A stretch of DNA of 64,000 bases from Moraxellaceae bacterium (GCA_031119205.1 JAVHYF010000009.1:11751-75750); one strand, 5' to 3'. Positions 40,331 to 49,699 are shown, counted from the stretch's first letter. The notes: a model not told the origin generated them from the letters alone. Translations and numbers: made by a program.

Positions 40331-41305
40331 CTATTTCGTGGGCAGGGGCAGGCCGGTGACGTACTTCAGTGTGTAGCCCTTGCGGTAGTCGACCTCGGGC
40401 TTCAGCAGGCCGGTCTTCACCATCGTGTCGTAGGTGGCTTTCCAGCGCGCATCGGTCATCACGCCGATGCCCAGCTTCGCGGCGTCGCCACCATCCACCA
40501 GGCCGAACTCGCGCATCTTGTTGATGCCGTAGGCGATCTGCGCGTCGGTCATCTTGGGGTTGTCGCGCTTGATCAGCGCATTGCCCGGAGCCGGGTCCTT
40601 GAAGTAGCTGACCCAGCCTTCGGCGGTGGCCTTCACGAAGCGGGCGATGGCGTCGCTGCGGATGTCGACCGTCTTCTGCATGGCGACCACCGTGGTGGCG
40701 TAGGGTGGGTAGCCGGCGTCGGCCAGCAGCAGGATGGTGGGCTTCACGCCGCCCTGTTCGATGGCGTAGGGCTCGGAGGTGACATAGCCCTGCTGGGCGG
40801 AATTCTTGTCGAGCAGGAAGGGTTGCACCGTGAACGCGTAGGGACGCTTCTGCGAATCGTTGTAGCCGTACAGCGCCTTCAGCCAGGGCCAGAACGAGGA
40901 GTCGGAGGCGGCGCCGAGGAACAGGGTCTTGCCCTTCAGGTCCTCGAAGCGCTTGACGTCCGGGTGGCCCAGCATGACCTGCGGGTCCTTCTGGAAGAAG
41001 GCCGCCACGGTGGTGACCGGCACGCCCTGCTCGATGGCCTTCAGGGTCTGGAAGTCGTAGCCCATCCACAGGTCGATGAGTCCACCGGCGAGGATCTGCA
41101 TGCCGCTGACCTGCGGGCCGCCCATCTTGATCTCGACGTCGAGCCCGTGCTTCTTGTAGATGCCGGTGGCGATGGCCTGGTAGAAGCCGCCGTGCTCCGC
41201 CTGGGCGTACCAGTTGGTGCCGAACACCAGTTTGTCGGCGGCATGTACCTGCATGGCGAACAGGGACAGGAGGAGGACTGACAGGTGACGCAGCAGGGTA
41301 GGCAT
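40331..41305 (-). CDS. ABC transporter substrate-binding protein, NMT1/THI5-like (first)
   Basis: 324 residues from ATG 41305. Signal peptide MPTLLRHLSVLLLSLFAMQV ends at VHAA. The mature protein begins DKLVFGTNWYAQAEHGGFYQ, as in SsuA/ThiY/NMT1 proteins. A type II periplasmic-binding fold follows, with GLDVEIKMGGPQVSGMQIL and the GYVTSEPYAIEQGG hinge region. Ligands in this family include sulfonates, nitrate, aminopyrimidines and thiamine precursors. It is separated from the permease gene by a 288-bp gap filled by a long palindromic element, yet lies on the same strand. Confidence 0.85.
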   Translation of the reverse strand: MPTLLRHLSVLLLSLFAMQVHAADKLVFGTNWYAQAEHGGFYQAIATGIYKKHGLDVEIKMGGPQVSGMQILAGGLIDLWMGYDFQTLKAIEQGVPVTTVAAFFQKDPQVMLGHPDVKRFEDLKGKTLFLGAASDSSFWPWLKALYGYNDSQKRPYAFTVQPFLLDKNSAQQGYVTSEPYAIEQGGVKPTILLLADAGYPPYATTVVAMQKTVDIRSDAIARFVKATAEGWVSYFKDPAPGNALIKRDNPKMTDAQIAYGINKMREFGLVDGGDAAKLGIGVMTDARWKATYDTMVKTGLLKPEVDYRKGYTLKYVTGLPLPTK

Positions 41306-41340
41306 TTTGGCTCCTGTTTTGCGGGGTTCCTGATTTACCG

Positions 41341-41557
41341 CGAAGGGCACGAAGAAAGGCGAAGGGCCACGAAGGATTTTCCAGTTGTCGCGTAGCGGTC
41401 GTAGGGTGGGTTCGCGAAGCAACCCACCGTTTTTCGTCGCCAGGCACGGCGCCAGGATGTGGCACCGTGCGCGATCGCTGGTGGGTTGTCGCTTCCGCTC
41501 CGAACCCACCCTACGAGCTTTGGCCCTTCGCCTTTCTTCGCGCCCTTCGTGGTCGCC
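41341..41557. repeat. About 217-bp nested palindromic element
   Basis: Outer arms GAAGGGCACGAAGAAAGGCG (41343-) and the near-perfect complement GGCCCTTCGCCTTTCTTCG (41522-) enclose inner arms GTAGGGTGGGTTCGCG (41401-) and the complement beginning CGAACCCACCCTACG (41501-). A CACGGCGCC/GGCACCGTG dyad is at the centre. No ORF. Its length and nested dyads would form a large cruciform or RNA hairpin within the transporter operon. Confidence 0.78.
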
Positions 41558-41593
41558 GCGCAGCGCCTAACCCCACGCAGCAACCCCGACAAA

Positions 41594-42487
41594 TCACATT
41601 CCGCTGTTCGGTCCGCGGTGCGCCCACTTGGTTAGGCGACGCTCCAGCCAGGCGAACACTTCGTACATCACCACGCCCATGGCGCCGATGACGATGAGGC
41701 CGGCGAACACCAGCGGGATGTTCATCGACGAACTGGCGCTCATCATCAGGTAGCCGATGCCGAGGTTGGAGGCCACGGTCTCGGAGATGACCGAGCCGAC
41801 GAAGGCCAGGGTGATGGCGATCTTCAGCGAGGCGAAGAAGTAGGGCATGGAGCGCGGCAGGCCCACCTTGCGCAGGATGTCGAGCCGCGAGGCGCCCAGC
41901 GAGCGCAGCACGTCTTCGAGTTCCGGCTCCAGCGTAGCGAGACCGGTGGCGACGTTCACTAGCACCGGGAAGAAGGAGATGGTGAAGGCGGTGAGGATGG
42001 CGGGAATGGTGCCGATGCCGAACCACACCACCAGCACCGGCACGAAGGCCACCTTCGGAATGCTGTTGAAGCCGATCAGCAAGGGATACAGCGCCTTGTA
42101 GATGATGGGCGAGGAGCCGACCAGCGCGCCCAGCAGCACACCGACGACGACGGTGATGGCGAAGCCGGCCAGCGTGGTGAAGCTGGTCTGGCCGGCGTGC
42201 AGCAGGATGGGCTGCCAGTACTCGACGCCGGCGGCCCACACCGCACTGGGTGCGGGCAACAGGTATTCAGGGACATCGAAGCCGCGGCAGATCAGTTCCC
42301 ACACGATGAACAGGCCGATCACCACCAGCCAGGGCGCGGCGGCGACGAGGTCGATCCTGAAGCGGCGAGGCGGTGCTTCCGGGGCCAGTGGCGCCGGGAC
42401 CGGATCTTCCACCTTCACGTCGGGCTCGCCGGCGTTGGGGCTGATGTGGGGCAGGGCACGTTCTTCCTGGCTGATGGCTGTGCTCAT
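41594..42487 (-). CDS. ABC transporter permease (TauC/SsuC/ThiX-like)
   Basis: 297 residues. A soluble Pro-rich N-terminus precedes about six membrane segments; PWLVVIGLFIVWELICRGF begins the first. The cytoplasmic coupling loop ELEDVLRSLGASRLDILRKV contains the EAA motif, and GFNSIPKVAFVPVLVVWFGI is typical of the sulfonate/pyrimidine importer group. It pairs with the ATPase 15 bp upstream. Two binding-protein genes bracket the permease and ATPase. Confidence 0.88.
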   Translation of the reverse strand: MSTAISQEERALPHISPNAGEPDVKVEDPVPAPLAPEAPPRRFRIDLVAAAPWLVVIGLFIVWELICRGFDVPEYLLPAPSAVWAAGVEYWQPILLHAGQTSFTTLAGFAITVVVGVLLGALVGSSPIIYKALYPLLIGFNSIPKVAFVPVLVVWFGIGTIPAILTAFTISFFPVLVNVATGLATLEPELEDVLRSLGASRLDILRKVGLPRSMPYFFASLKIAITLAFVGSVISETVASNLGIGYLMMSASSSMNIPLVFAGLIVIGAMGVVMYEVFAWLERRLTKWAHRGPNSGM

Positions 42488-42502
42488 GGACGTGCTCCGG
42501 TA

Positions 42503-43282
42503 TCAGTGCGAACGCACGTGGCCGATGTGTTCGCGCAGCACGTGTACGTGCGCGGAGAAGGCATCGGTGTAGGTGACGTCGAGGTCGCGCGGGCGCGGCA
42601 GATCGATCTCGCGCTTGACGAGGATGCGGCCCGGGCGCTTGCTCATGACATACACGGTGTCGGCGAGGAACACGGCCTCGCGCAGATCGTGCGTCACCAG
42701 CACGACGGTGAAGGGGGACTCCTGCCAGAGGTCGCGCAGCATGCACCACAGCTCTTCGCGGGTGAAGGCGTCCAGCGCACCGAAGGGCTCGTCCAGCATC
42801 AGCAGGCGCGGCTTGTGCACCAGCGCGCGGCAGATGGAGGCACGTTGCTGCATGCCGCCGGACAGCTCCCAGGGGAACTTGTCCTCGAAGCCGGCCAAGC
42901 CTACGCGCTTGATCAGCGCGCGTGCCTGTTCCTCGAACTCCTTGCGCTTGCTCTTCAGCTCGGAGCGGAAGGGCTCGACGATTTCCAGCGGCAGCATCAC
43001 GTTTTCCAGCGTGGTCCGCCAGGGCAGCAGGTTGCTGGCCTGGAAGGCCATGCCGACGATCTTCAGCGGGCCACCCACCTGGCGGCCGCCGACATACACG
43101 TAGCCACCGGTGGGGGCTTTCAGACCGGTCACGAGCTTCATCAGCGTCGATTTGCCACACCCCGATGGACCTACCACCGAGATGAATTCACCCTCCTGGA
43201 TTTCCAGGCTCACGTCCTGGATGGCCAGTGGGCTGCCCGGCGTGTAGGCCAGGCTGACGTTCTCGAAGCGTACGAAGCTCAT
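42503..43282 (-). CDS. ABC transporter ATP-binding protein (TauB/SsuB/ThiZ-like)
   Basis: 259 residues with Walker A GPSGCGKST, Q-loop AFQASNLLPW, signature LSGGMQQRASI, Walker B LLMLDEPFGALD and H-loop VTHD. It is of the nitrate/sulfonate/taurine/pyrimidine class. It drives the permease at 41594 and would serve both NMT1/THI5-like binding proteins. Gap to the second binding-protein gene is only 18 bp. Confidence 0.92.
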   Translation of the reverse strand: MSFVRFENVSLAYTPGSPLAIQDVSLEIQEGEFISVVGPSGCGKSTLMKLVTGLKAPTGGYVYVGGRQVGGPLKIVGMAFQASNLLPWRTTLENVMLPLEIVEPFRSELKSKRKEFEEQARALIKRVGLAGFEDKFPWELSGGMQQRASICRALVHKPRLLMLDEPFGALDAFTREELWCMLRDLWQESPFTVVLVTHDLREAVFLADTVYVMSKRPGRILVKREIDLPRPRDLDVTYTDAFSAHVHVLREHIGHVRSH

Positions 43283-43300
43283 GACTGTGGCCCGGGCTGA

Positions 43301-44335
43301 TTACTTGAACATCCGGTCGGCCTTGGCCGGCAGGAAGGCAGCGTTGAACAGCTCGGCGGTCGGCGGCGTGGCCGGCAGGCCGTAGGCGTCCACCGTCTCG
43401 GCGATGGCGCGCTTCAGGCGTTCCGGTTGCACGTCACCCAGGCCGTTGGCGCGGGTTTCGTCGGTGATGATGTTGGAGTCGATCGCCATCTTCAGGCGGC
43501 GGTTTTCCAGCGCTTCGTTGGCCAGTGCGTCCTGCGCCTTCACGTAGGAAGCGGAGGTGCTCGGGTTGGCGATGACTTCCTTCAGGGCCTTGTTGAAGGC
43601 GCGCAGGAAACCCTTCACCGCTTCCGGTTTCTCGCTCATGAACTTGTGGCTGACGATGATGGCGTTGCCATAAGCCTCGACACCCATCTTGCCGTACTCC
43701 ATGACGGCGAGGTCTTCGGCCTTCACGCCGCGGGCTTCCATGTTCAGCACGCTGGTGAAGTAGAAGCCGGTGATGGCGTCCACGTCACCCTTGGCCAGCA
43801 GGGTCTCGCGCAGGGCCGGGTCGACCGACTGCCACTTCACGCCATCGACGGCGATCTTGTTGGACTTGGCGAAGGCCGGCCATGCCTTGCGGCCGGCGTC
43901 GAACACCGGCGCGGCCAGCGTCTTGCCCAGCAGGTCGGAGGGCTTGGTGAAGCCGGACTTCTTCAGCGACACGACGGCGGCCGGCGAGTTGTTGTAGACC
44001 ATGTACACCGCGGTGACCTTGGAGCCGGGCTGCTTGGCTTCCTGTTCCACCAGGGCGTTGAAGTCGGCGAAGCCCATTTCGTAGGCGCCGGTGGCGACGC
44101 GGGTCACCGCGCCGGCCGAGCCGCTGCCGGAGTCGATGGTCACGTCCAGGCCTTCGGCGGCGAAGTAACCCTTGGACTTGGCCAGTAGGAAGGGCGCGGC
44201 CGGGCCTTCGAAGCGCCAGTCGAGCGTGAACTTGATCTTCTCCTGGGCAAAAGCCGGTGCGGCGGAGAAGAGGGCGGAAAGGGTGGTGAGGGACAGCGCA
44301 GCAAACAGACGGCGGCGCGACAGGCTGATGTTCAT
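43301..44335 (-). CDS. ABC transporter substrate-binding protein, NMT1/THI5-like (second)
   Basis: 344 residues with a signal peptide; MNISLSRRRLFAALSLTTLS carries a twin-Arg-like RRR, and cleavage is likely after AFAQ. The body starts EKIKFTLDWRFEGPAAPFLL AKSKGYFAAEGLDV, typical of THI5/NMT1 proteins, with TGAYEMGFADFNALVEQEAK and PAAVVSLKKSG. It is first in the minus-strand transporter operon. The first binding protein (40331) is only distantly similar, so the importer may recognise two ligands or have one redundant partner. Confidence 0.85.
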   Translation of the reverse strand: MNISLSRRRLFAALSLTTLSALFSAAPAFAQEKIKFTLDWRFEGPAAPFLLAKSKGYFAAEGLDVTIDSGSGSAGAVTRVATGAYEMGFADFNALVEQEAKQPGSKVTAVYMVYNNSPAAVVSLKKSGFTKPSDLLGKTLAAPVFDAGRKAWPAFAKSNKIAVDGVKWQSVDPALRETLLAKGDVDAITGFYFTSVLNMEARGVKAEDLAVMEYGKMGVEAYGNAIIVSHKFMSEKPEAVKGFLRAFNKALKEVIANPSTSASYVKAQDALANEALENRRLKMAIDSNIITDETRANGLGDVQPERLKRAIAETVDAYGLPATPPTAELFNAAFLPAKADRMFK

Positions 44336-44592
44336 TGCGGAAGACTCCGTGGAAGGAAAAGCACTTTCCTTTTAGCAATCGCCATGCCGAGGAAATGCGG
44401 TCATGAAATCGTCAAAATCGCCAATCCGTGCCTCCGCGTGGTGCATCGGCTGGACGGTTCCAAGCGGGAAGCGGCCTGGCGGACGGGGGCAGGGCACTGG
44501 GGCGGTGCAACTGGTCTGACCAGTGGTGTGCTGGTTGAAGAGGGTTATGCCTGGGCACGCATGAAACCGCGTATCCCCGGCGTGGCAAGGGT
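44336..44592. other. Gap between the transporter operon and the sirtuin gene
   Basis: 257 bp upstream of the second binding-protein gene and after the sirtuin stop. It should carry the transporter promoter. I saw no repeat, RNA gene or clear operator. Confidence 0.5.
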
Positions 44593-45480
44593 TCAGAAAG
44601 CGGCCAGGGCCTGGTCGATGGCGCTGAGCGCGGCCAGTGCGCCGGTACCGAAAGCGAGCCCGCGACCCCTGCCGACCCGGGCTTCGGTGGGGTTGATGCG
44701 CAGCAATGGTGCGTCCTGGCTCTCGCTGAAGTAGCGCACCGTGGCGATGTGTGTCCCGGCGCCCAGCTCGATGACCACCGGCGCATTCGCCGTGGCCCGC
44801 CATGCGCGGTAGCGGCGATGCTGCTCGGCGCTGCGGGTCTCGACCCACTCGGCATCGCCGAACATCAGCACGTTGGGCCGCGCCAGCGCGCCGCAGTGCG
44901 GGCAGCGGGGCAGGGGCGACAGCAGCCGGCAGGTGGCCTCATCCACTTCCACCTCCGGCAGGACGTCGTCCGCCGGCCACAGCGCGTCGCTGCACGGCGC
45001 GCTGCATTGCAGGTGGTGGATGCTGCCGTGGCACTCCAGCACGCGCGCGCCCTGGAAGCCGGCGCGCTGGAACTGGCCGTCGACGTTGCTGGTGAACACG
45101 AAGGCGCCGCGCGGCATGCGCGTGGCCCAGCGCTGCAGGATGCGGAAGCCCGCGTGCGGCACGGTGCGGCGGTACAGCGCCAGGCGGTGGCCGTAGAAAC
45201 CCCAGGCGAGCTGCGGGTCGCGCGCGAAGGCGTGCGGGCTGGCGATCTCCTCGAAGCGCAGCCGTGCCTGCGCCAGCGCCGGGTAGGCTTGCCAGAATCC
45301 CTCGGTGCCACGGAAGTCCGGCAGGCCGGAGTCCACGCCCATGCCGGCGCCGGCCGCGATGATCAGGCTGTCGGCTTCGGCGATCAGCTGGGCGGCGGCG
45401 CTGACGCGTTCTTCGCTCAGGCTGTCGTTGTTGCGGTCATCGTCGTGGTCTTCGTGATCGTCGTGGAGCGTGTGGGACAT
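44593..45480 (-). CDS. SIR2-family NAD-dependent protein deacylase
   Basis: 295 residues from ATG 45480. The first 20 residues are almost all His and Asp (HTLHDDHEDHDDDRNND), an unusual metal-binding-like leader. The sirtuin core has GAGMGVDSGLPDFRG (about residues 44-58), TSNVDGQFQRAG, the catalytic HG in ECHGSIHHL and paired zinc Cys (CSAPCS and CPHCG). The terminal ELGAGTHIATVRY strand completes the NAD-binding fold. It would remove acyl groups from lysines using NAD+. It is monocistronic, and the next gene upstream (glutaminase) is on the same strand with an 80-bp gap. Confidence 0.87.
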   Translation of the reverse strand: MSHTLHDDHEDHDDDRNNDSLSEERVSAAAQLIAEADSLIIAAGAGMGVDSGLPDFRGTEGFWQAYPALAQARLRFEEIASPHAFARDPQLAWGFYGHRLALYRRTVPHAGFRILQRWATRMPRGAFVFTSNVDGQFQRAGFQGARVLECHGSIHHLQCSAPCSDALWPADDVLPEVEVDEATCRLLSPLPRCPHCGALARPNVLMFGDAEWVETRSAEQHRRYRAWRATANAPVVIELGAGTHIATVRYFSESQDAPLLRINPTEARVGRGRGLAFGTGALAALSAIDQALAAF

Positions 45481-45560
45481 GGCGCGCTGGGTGTACGAGT
45501 GGGGGCAGGGCCGCCAGCTTGGCACAGCCTGGTTGTCCCTGCGCAGATCGCGCCGCGTGC

Positions 45561-47390
45561 TCAGGCCAGTGCGGCGATCCATTGCGTGGCGATGCGCAGC
45601 TTGTCGGCCAGTTCGCTGGCGAGGTTCTCCAGCAGGCCGATGCGGAAACGCGGGTCACGCGTCGAGATGCGGTCGAGGTCGCTGGCGGCGAACACGATGC
45701 AGTCGGTGTCCATGTCGGCGAACACCGAGGCGCTGCGGCGACCGGCGCCCAGCAAAGTCATCTCGCCGAACACCACGCCGGTGCCCAGCGTCGAGATGCG
45801 CTGGTTGGCGCCGTCGTCCAGCGGCACGAGGATGCTCACCTGGCCGGACTGGATGAAGAAGATGCGGCCGTCGCTTTCCTCCCCGCTGACCAGGATGGGC
45901 GTGCCGGCGCGGTAGAGCTGGTGGGTACCGACGGCTTCCAGTTCCTGCAGCAGGTTTTCCGGCAGGTCCTTGAACAGGCGGGCGTCCTTCAGCTGGCCGG
46001 TGCGCGCCGCCGCGGCCGCCAGCTCGCCGAGCAGGCGGTTCTCGCACCACTCCACGGCGAGGTCGTTGTCCTCGAAGCTGAGGAAACCCAGCCCGGTGCC
46101 TGCCGTCTTGCTGAGCGGTGCGGAGATCGCGGGGCGGTTGTGGATGCGCGAGAAGGTCACCGCCACGCCACCGTTGGCCGGGTCACGGAAGGCGATGCGC
46201 GCCTGGTTGAGCAGCCGCGCCGCGCTCTCCGAGATGCCGATCACCTGGTGCATGTCGAGGATGAAGCTGTGCGTGTCGGAAGCGAGCGTGAGCATCTGGC
46301 GGATCACGTACTCGATGCCGTCCACCGCCAGGTAGCCGTTGAGGCTGAGGTACTTGATGCGGTGTGCCTGGTCCTTCAGTAGCGCGTTGGCCTCGCTGCC
46401 CTGCTGGCGCCGCGAGGGCGCGCTGGCGGCGGTGTACATGCGGCCCAGCGCCACCGAGGGGTCGGAGGTGCAGCTGAAGATGTTCAGCCCGATGTCGCGC
46501 GACAGGCGCTTGCAGGCGGCAATGCCGCGCACGCTGTTGCCTTTCTCGTCCAGCCGCGGCGAAAACACGCCGATGCCGAAGCGCCCCGGCAGCACGGCGA
46601 TGATGCCGCCACCGACGCCACTCTTGGCCGGCATGCCCACCTCGTACAGCCAGCTGCCGGCATAGTCGTACATGCCGCAGGTGGCCATGACGCCGAGCAC
46701 GCGCTCGACGTACTCGGAGGGCAAGGTGCGCGCACGGCTGAGCGGGTGGGTGCCGTTGTTAGCGAGCGTGGCCGCCATGTAGGCGAGGTCGCGGCAGGTC
46801 ACCAGCACCGAGCACTGGCGGAAGTAGTTCTCCAGCTTGGCCATCGGGTCGCCTTCGACGATGTCGAAGTTCTTCAGCATCCATGAGATGGCGCGGTTGC
46901 GGTGGCCGGTCTCGCTCTCCGAGCGGAACACCGCTTCGTCGACTTCCACCTCGTGGCCGATGAACGAAGCCATCGCCGCCTCGATGCGCTGCCACTGCGC
47001 TTGCGGCGTGGCGCCGGCGACGATGCTGGTGGAGGCGATTGCACCAGCGTTGATCATCGGGTTGAGCGGCGCCCCGGTGTGGGGGTGCAGGCTGATCGAG
47101 TTGAAAGCGTCACCACTGGGCTCCACGCCTACCTTGCTGGCCACGTATTCCTGCCCGCGATCGGCCAGTGCGGCGGCGTAGACGAAGGCCTTGGAAATGG
47201 ACTGGATGGTGAAAGGCGTGTCCGCGTCGCCGACGCTGTAGCACACGCCGTCCATGGTCACGAGGCAGATGCCGAACTGCTCCGGGTCCACCCGCGCCAG
47301 CTCGGGGATGTAGCTGGCGAGCTGCCCGCCACGCTCGTGGACCAGTTCCCGGTGCAGCGCTTCCAGATAGTTCTGTATCGGCGATTTCAT
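45561..47390 (-). CDS. glsA: Glutaminase fused to STAS and cyclic-nucleotide-binding domains
   Basis: 609 residues. Residues 1-305 are a full bacterial/mitochondrial-type glutaminase with the serine-lysine motif SISK (Ser64-Lys67), PLNPMINAGAIAS, and RNRAISWMLKNFD, converting glutamine to glutamate and ammonia. Residues about 350-430 are a STAS domain (HSFILDMHQVIGISESAARL). Residues about 480-600 are a cNMP-binding domain, with the phosphate cassette FGEMTLLGAGRRSAS keeping the key Arg. Such three-domain glutaminases exist but are less common than the single-domain form. It is 119 bp downstream of a CHASE2 nucleotide cyclase on the same strand, suggesting direct cNMP control. Confidence 0.92.
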   Translation of the reverse strand: MKSPIQNYLEALHRELVHERGGQLASYIPELARVDPEQFGICLVTMDGVCYSVGDADTPFTIQSISKAFVYAAALADRGQEYVASKVGVEPSGDAFNSISLHPHTGAPLNPMINAGAIASTSIVAGATPQAQWQRIEAAMASFIGHEVEVDEAVFRSESETGHRNRAISWMLKNFDIVEGDPMAKLENYFRQCSVLVTCRDLAYMAATLANNGTHPLSRARTLPSEYVERVLGVMATCGMYDYAGSWLYEVGMPAKSGVGGGIIAVLPGRFGIGVFSPRLDEKGNSVRGIAACKRLSRDIGLNIFSCTSDPSVALGRMYTAASAPSRRQQGSEANALLKDQAHRIKYLSLNGYLAVDGIEYVIRQMLTLASDTHSFILDMHQVIGISESAARLLNQARIAFRDPANGGVAVTFSRIHNRPAISAPLSKTAGTGLGFLSFEDNDLAVEWCENRLLGELAAAAARTGQLKDARLFKDLPENLLQELEAVGTHQLYRAGTPILVSGEESDGRIFFIQSGQVSILVPLDDGANQRISTLGTGVVFGEMTLLGAGRRSASVFADMDTDCIVFAASDLDRISTRDPRFRIGLLENLASELADKLRIATQWIAALA

Positions 47391-47509
47391 GGGCTCGTCT
47401 CTCTGCTGGAGGCGGTGGTGGGCAGCGTGGCTGTGCGTCGGTTTTATGCAAATTTCATGCTAGTCGACGCTGTTGCACATGACCGGCATCCGCTTGGGCG
47501 TCGCTTGAA

Positions 47510-49699
47510 CTACTTGGTGGTCATCGTCATCAGGTCACTCTGTTCGCCGCCGGCCAGGCGCCGCGCGTGCAGGGCTACCAGCGGGTCTTCCGGCCACTGC
47601 CGGGCCAGCTCCCTGAAGCGGGCCAGCGCCACCCAGGAGGCGTCCTCGGTCATCAGGCGGTAGGCCTCGTCATAAACATCCGGCGGCGCGTAGCCGGTCG
47701 TACCGCGATCGGTCAGGGCCTCGAAGACCTTGATGGCGCGGCTCTTGCCCTTGAGCACCAGGTGCCCCACCGGCCGCACGCGGGCGCCCGGGCAACCAGC
47801 CAGCGTCGCCTCCGACAGGCAGATGGTGGTGCCCAGCTGCTTGTTGGCACTCTCCAGCCGGGCCGCTACGTTCACCGCGTCGCCCAGCGCGCGGTAGTCG
47901 AACATCGTGGAGCCGCCGAAGTTGCCGACGATGACTTCGCCGGAGTGGATGCCGATGCGCGTCTTGCCCAGCTTCAGTCCCTGGCCGGCGAGCTGCGCGG
48001 CGTGGCTGTTGGCGAAGGCGTCCATCTCCAGCGCGCAGGCCAGCGCCCGGGCCTTGTGGTCGGCCTGCGGCAGCGGCGCGGAGAACATCAGCGCCACGGC
48101 GTCGCCCATGATGCGGTCCAGCGTGCCTTCGTGGCGGAAGGCGATGGCGATCATGCCGTCCAGGTAGTCGTTGAGCAGGCTGACCGCCTCTTCCGGCTCC
48201 ACGCTCTCCATCAGGCCGGTGAAGTTTTCCAGGTCGGTGAATACGAAGCTGCACTCCTGGCGCTTGCCGCCCAGCGCGGTGGCATCCGGGTGCTGGACGA
48301 GGAACTCGACGCGGTTGGGCGAGACGTAGCGCGAGAACACCGCCTTGATCCAGCGCTGCTCGCGTTCGCTGATGAAATGGTGGATCAGGCTGCCGGCGAC
48401 GAAGGTGCACGCGAAGACCAGCGCCGGCGTCACCGTGTTGATCAGCAGGCCATGCACGCGGAAGGCGTACCAGCCACCGGCCAGCAACAGGGCCAGCAGC
48501 ACGGCCGTGGTACTCGCCGCCACGAAGGCGCGGGCGCTGATCGATAGCCAGGCGATGGCCAGGCCACCGAGCACGATGGCGATCACCTCCAGCGCGAGTG
48601 CCCAGTTCGGCCGCTGCAATGTCTGGCCGGTGAGGATCTGCTCCAGAGCCTGCGCGTGTGCTTCCACGCCCGGCATGATCCGCCGCAGCGGATTGAAGCG
48701 CAGGTCCATCAGCCCCTGTGCAGAGCTGCCTACCAGCACGATGTGCCCCTCCAGCAGGGACGCGGGCACCTCGCCGGCCAGCAGCTTCCAGGCCGGCAGG
48801 TAGCGCGTGGGCTCCGCGTCGGAGTAGTGCACCCACACTTCACCAGCCGCCGTGGTGGGAACGCTCAGCTGGCCGGTGCGGACTTCGGCGAGGCCCAGCT
48901 GCGGCCCGTCGCTGCGCAGGAAGTAGTTGCGCTCGCCCTGCGCCACGCGCAGCAGCTCGGCCGTCAGGCTGGGCACCGGCTTGTCCTGCAGGGCCAGCAC
49001 CAGTGGCACGCGCCGCACGATGCCATCGCTGTCGGCCACGAAGTTGATGGCGCCGTAGCCAGCGGCGACTTTTTCCAGCTGGGGGCGGGCGCCCAGGGCA
49101 GAGGTGAAGCGGTGCAGGCTGCCGGTGGCCGGTTCGCCGGCATGGACGTAGCGGAAGGGTTGCCAGGCGAGCGCGCCGGCTGCCTTGCCGTCGCCGCTGG
49201 TGCCGGCCGGGACATCCTGAAGCATGAAGCCGAGCACCGCGGGCGCACCGGCGAGGCTGGTCGCGAGGACGCGGTCGTGGTCGGGCAGTTGCCGCAAGGC
49301 GTCGCGCAGCGCCGGCGACAGGGCCCATTGCGCCGACATGCTGGCTGGCGACGTGCGATCCGCCTCGGCAAGCAGGATGTCGAGGCCGATGGCCGCCACG
49401 CCGTTGGCGCGCAGGTGCTCGATCAGTGCCGCCAGCCGCGTGCGTGGCCAGGGCCACTGGCCGAGGCGGCGCAGCGTCTCCTCGTCGATGTCCACGATGC
49501 GGACCGGCACTTCGACATAGTCGCGCGGGTGCCAGCGCTGGTACTGGTCGAACAGGTTGTTGCGCAGGGTCTGCGTGGGCTGGGGGTCGAGGACCAGCAG
49601 GGCCAGGCCGAGCGCCACCGCCACGATGGGCAGCAACACACCGATGCGTTTGAGCACCCAGGTTGCCCGCCAGCCGGTCGCTCCCCGCACAGACGCCAA
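47510..49699 (-). CDS. CHASE2-domain class III adenylate/guanylate cyclase
   Basis: 729 residues if TTG 49699 is the start; GGGAGG lies six bases upstream. GTG 49657 is an alternative, and longer starts are unlikely. A first membrane segment (VLLPIVAVALGLALLVL) leads to a periplasmic CHASE2 domain of about 330 residues. Three membrane helices follow, then a cyclase domain with FVFTDLENFTGL (metal Asp), DRIMGDAVALMFS (second Asp; the usual Lys is Arg) and ALGDAVNVAARLES (transition-state Asn and Arg). It should be active, but base specificity is uncertain. It is divergent from the FecR/OmpA genes and just upstream of the cNMP-binding glutaminase. Confidence 0.9.
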   Translation of the reverse strand: MASVRGATGWRATWVLKRIGVLLPIVAVALGLALLVLDPQPTQTLRNNLFDQYQRWHPRDYVEVPVRIVDIDEETLRRLGQWPWPRTRLAALIEHLRANGVAAIGLDILLAEADRTSPASMSAQWALSPALRDALRQLPDHDRVLATSLAGAPAVLGFMLQDVPAGTSGDGKAAGALAWQPFRYVHAGEPATGSLHRFTSALGARPQLEKVAAGYGAINFVADSDGIVRRVPLVLALQDKPVPSLTAELLRVAQGERNYFLRSDGPQLGLAEVRTGQLSVPTTAAGEVWVHYSDAEPTRYLPAWKLLAGEVPASLLEGHIVLVGSSAQGLMDLRFNPLRRIMPGVEAHAQALEQILTGQTLQRPNWALALEVIAIVLGGLAIAWLSISARAFVAASTTAVLLALLLAGGWYAFRVHGLLINTVTPALVFACTFVAGSLIHHFISEREQRWIKAVFSRYVSPNRVEFLVQHPDATALGGKRQECSFVFTDLENFTGLMESVEPEEAVSLLNDYLDGMIAIAFRHEGTLDRIMGDAVALMFSAPLPQADHKARALACALEMDAFANSHAAQLAGQGLKLGKTRIGIHSGEVIVGNFGGSTMFDYRALGDAVNVAARLESANKQLGTTICLSEATLAGCPGARVRPVGHLVLKGKSRAIKVFEALTDRGTTGYAPPDVYDEAYRLMTEDASWVALARFRELARQWPEDPLVALHARRLAGGEQSDLMTMTTK

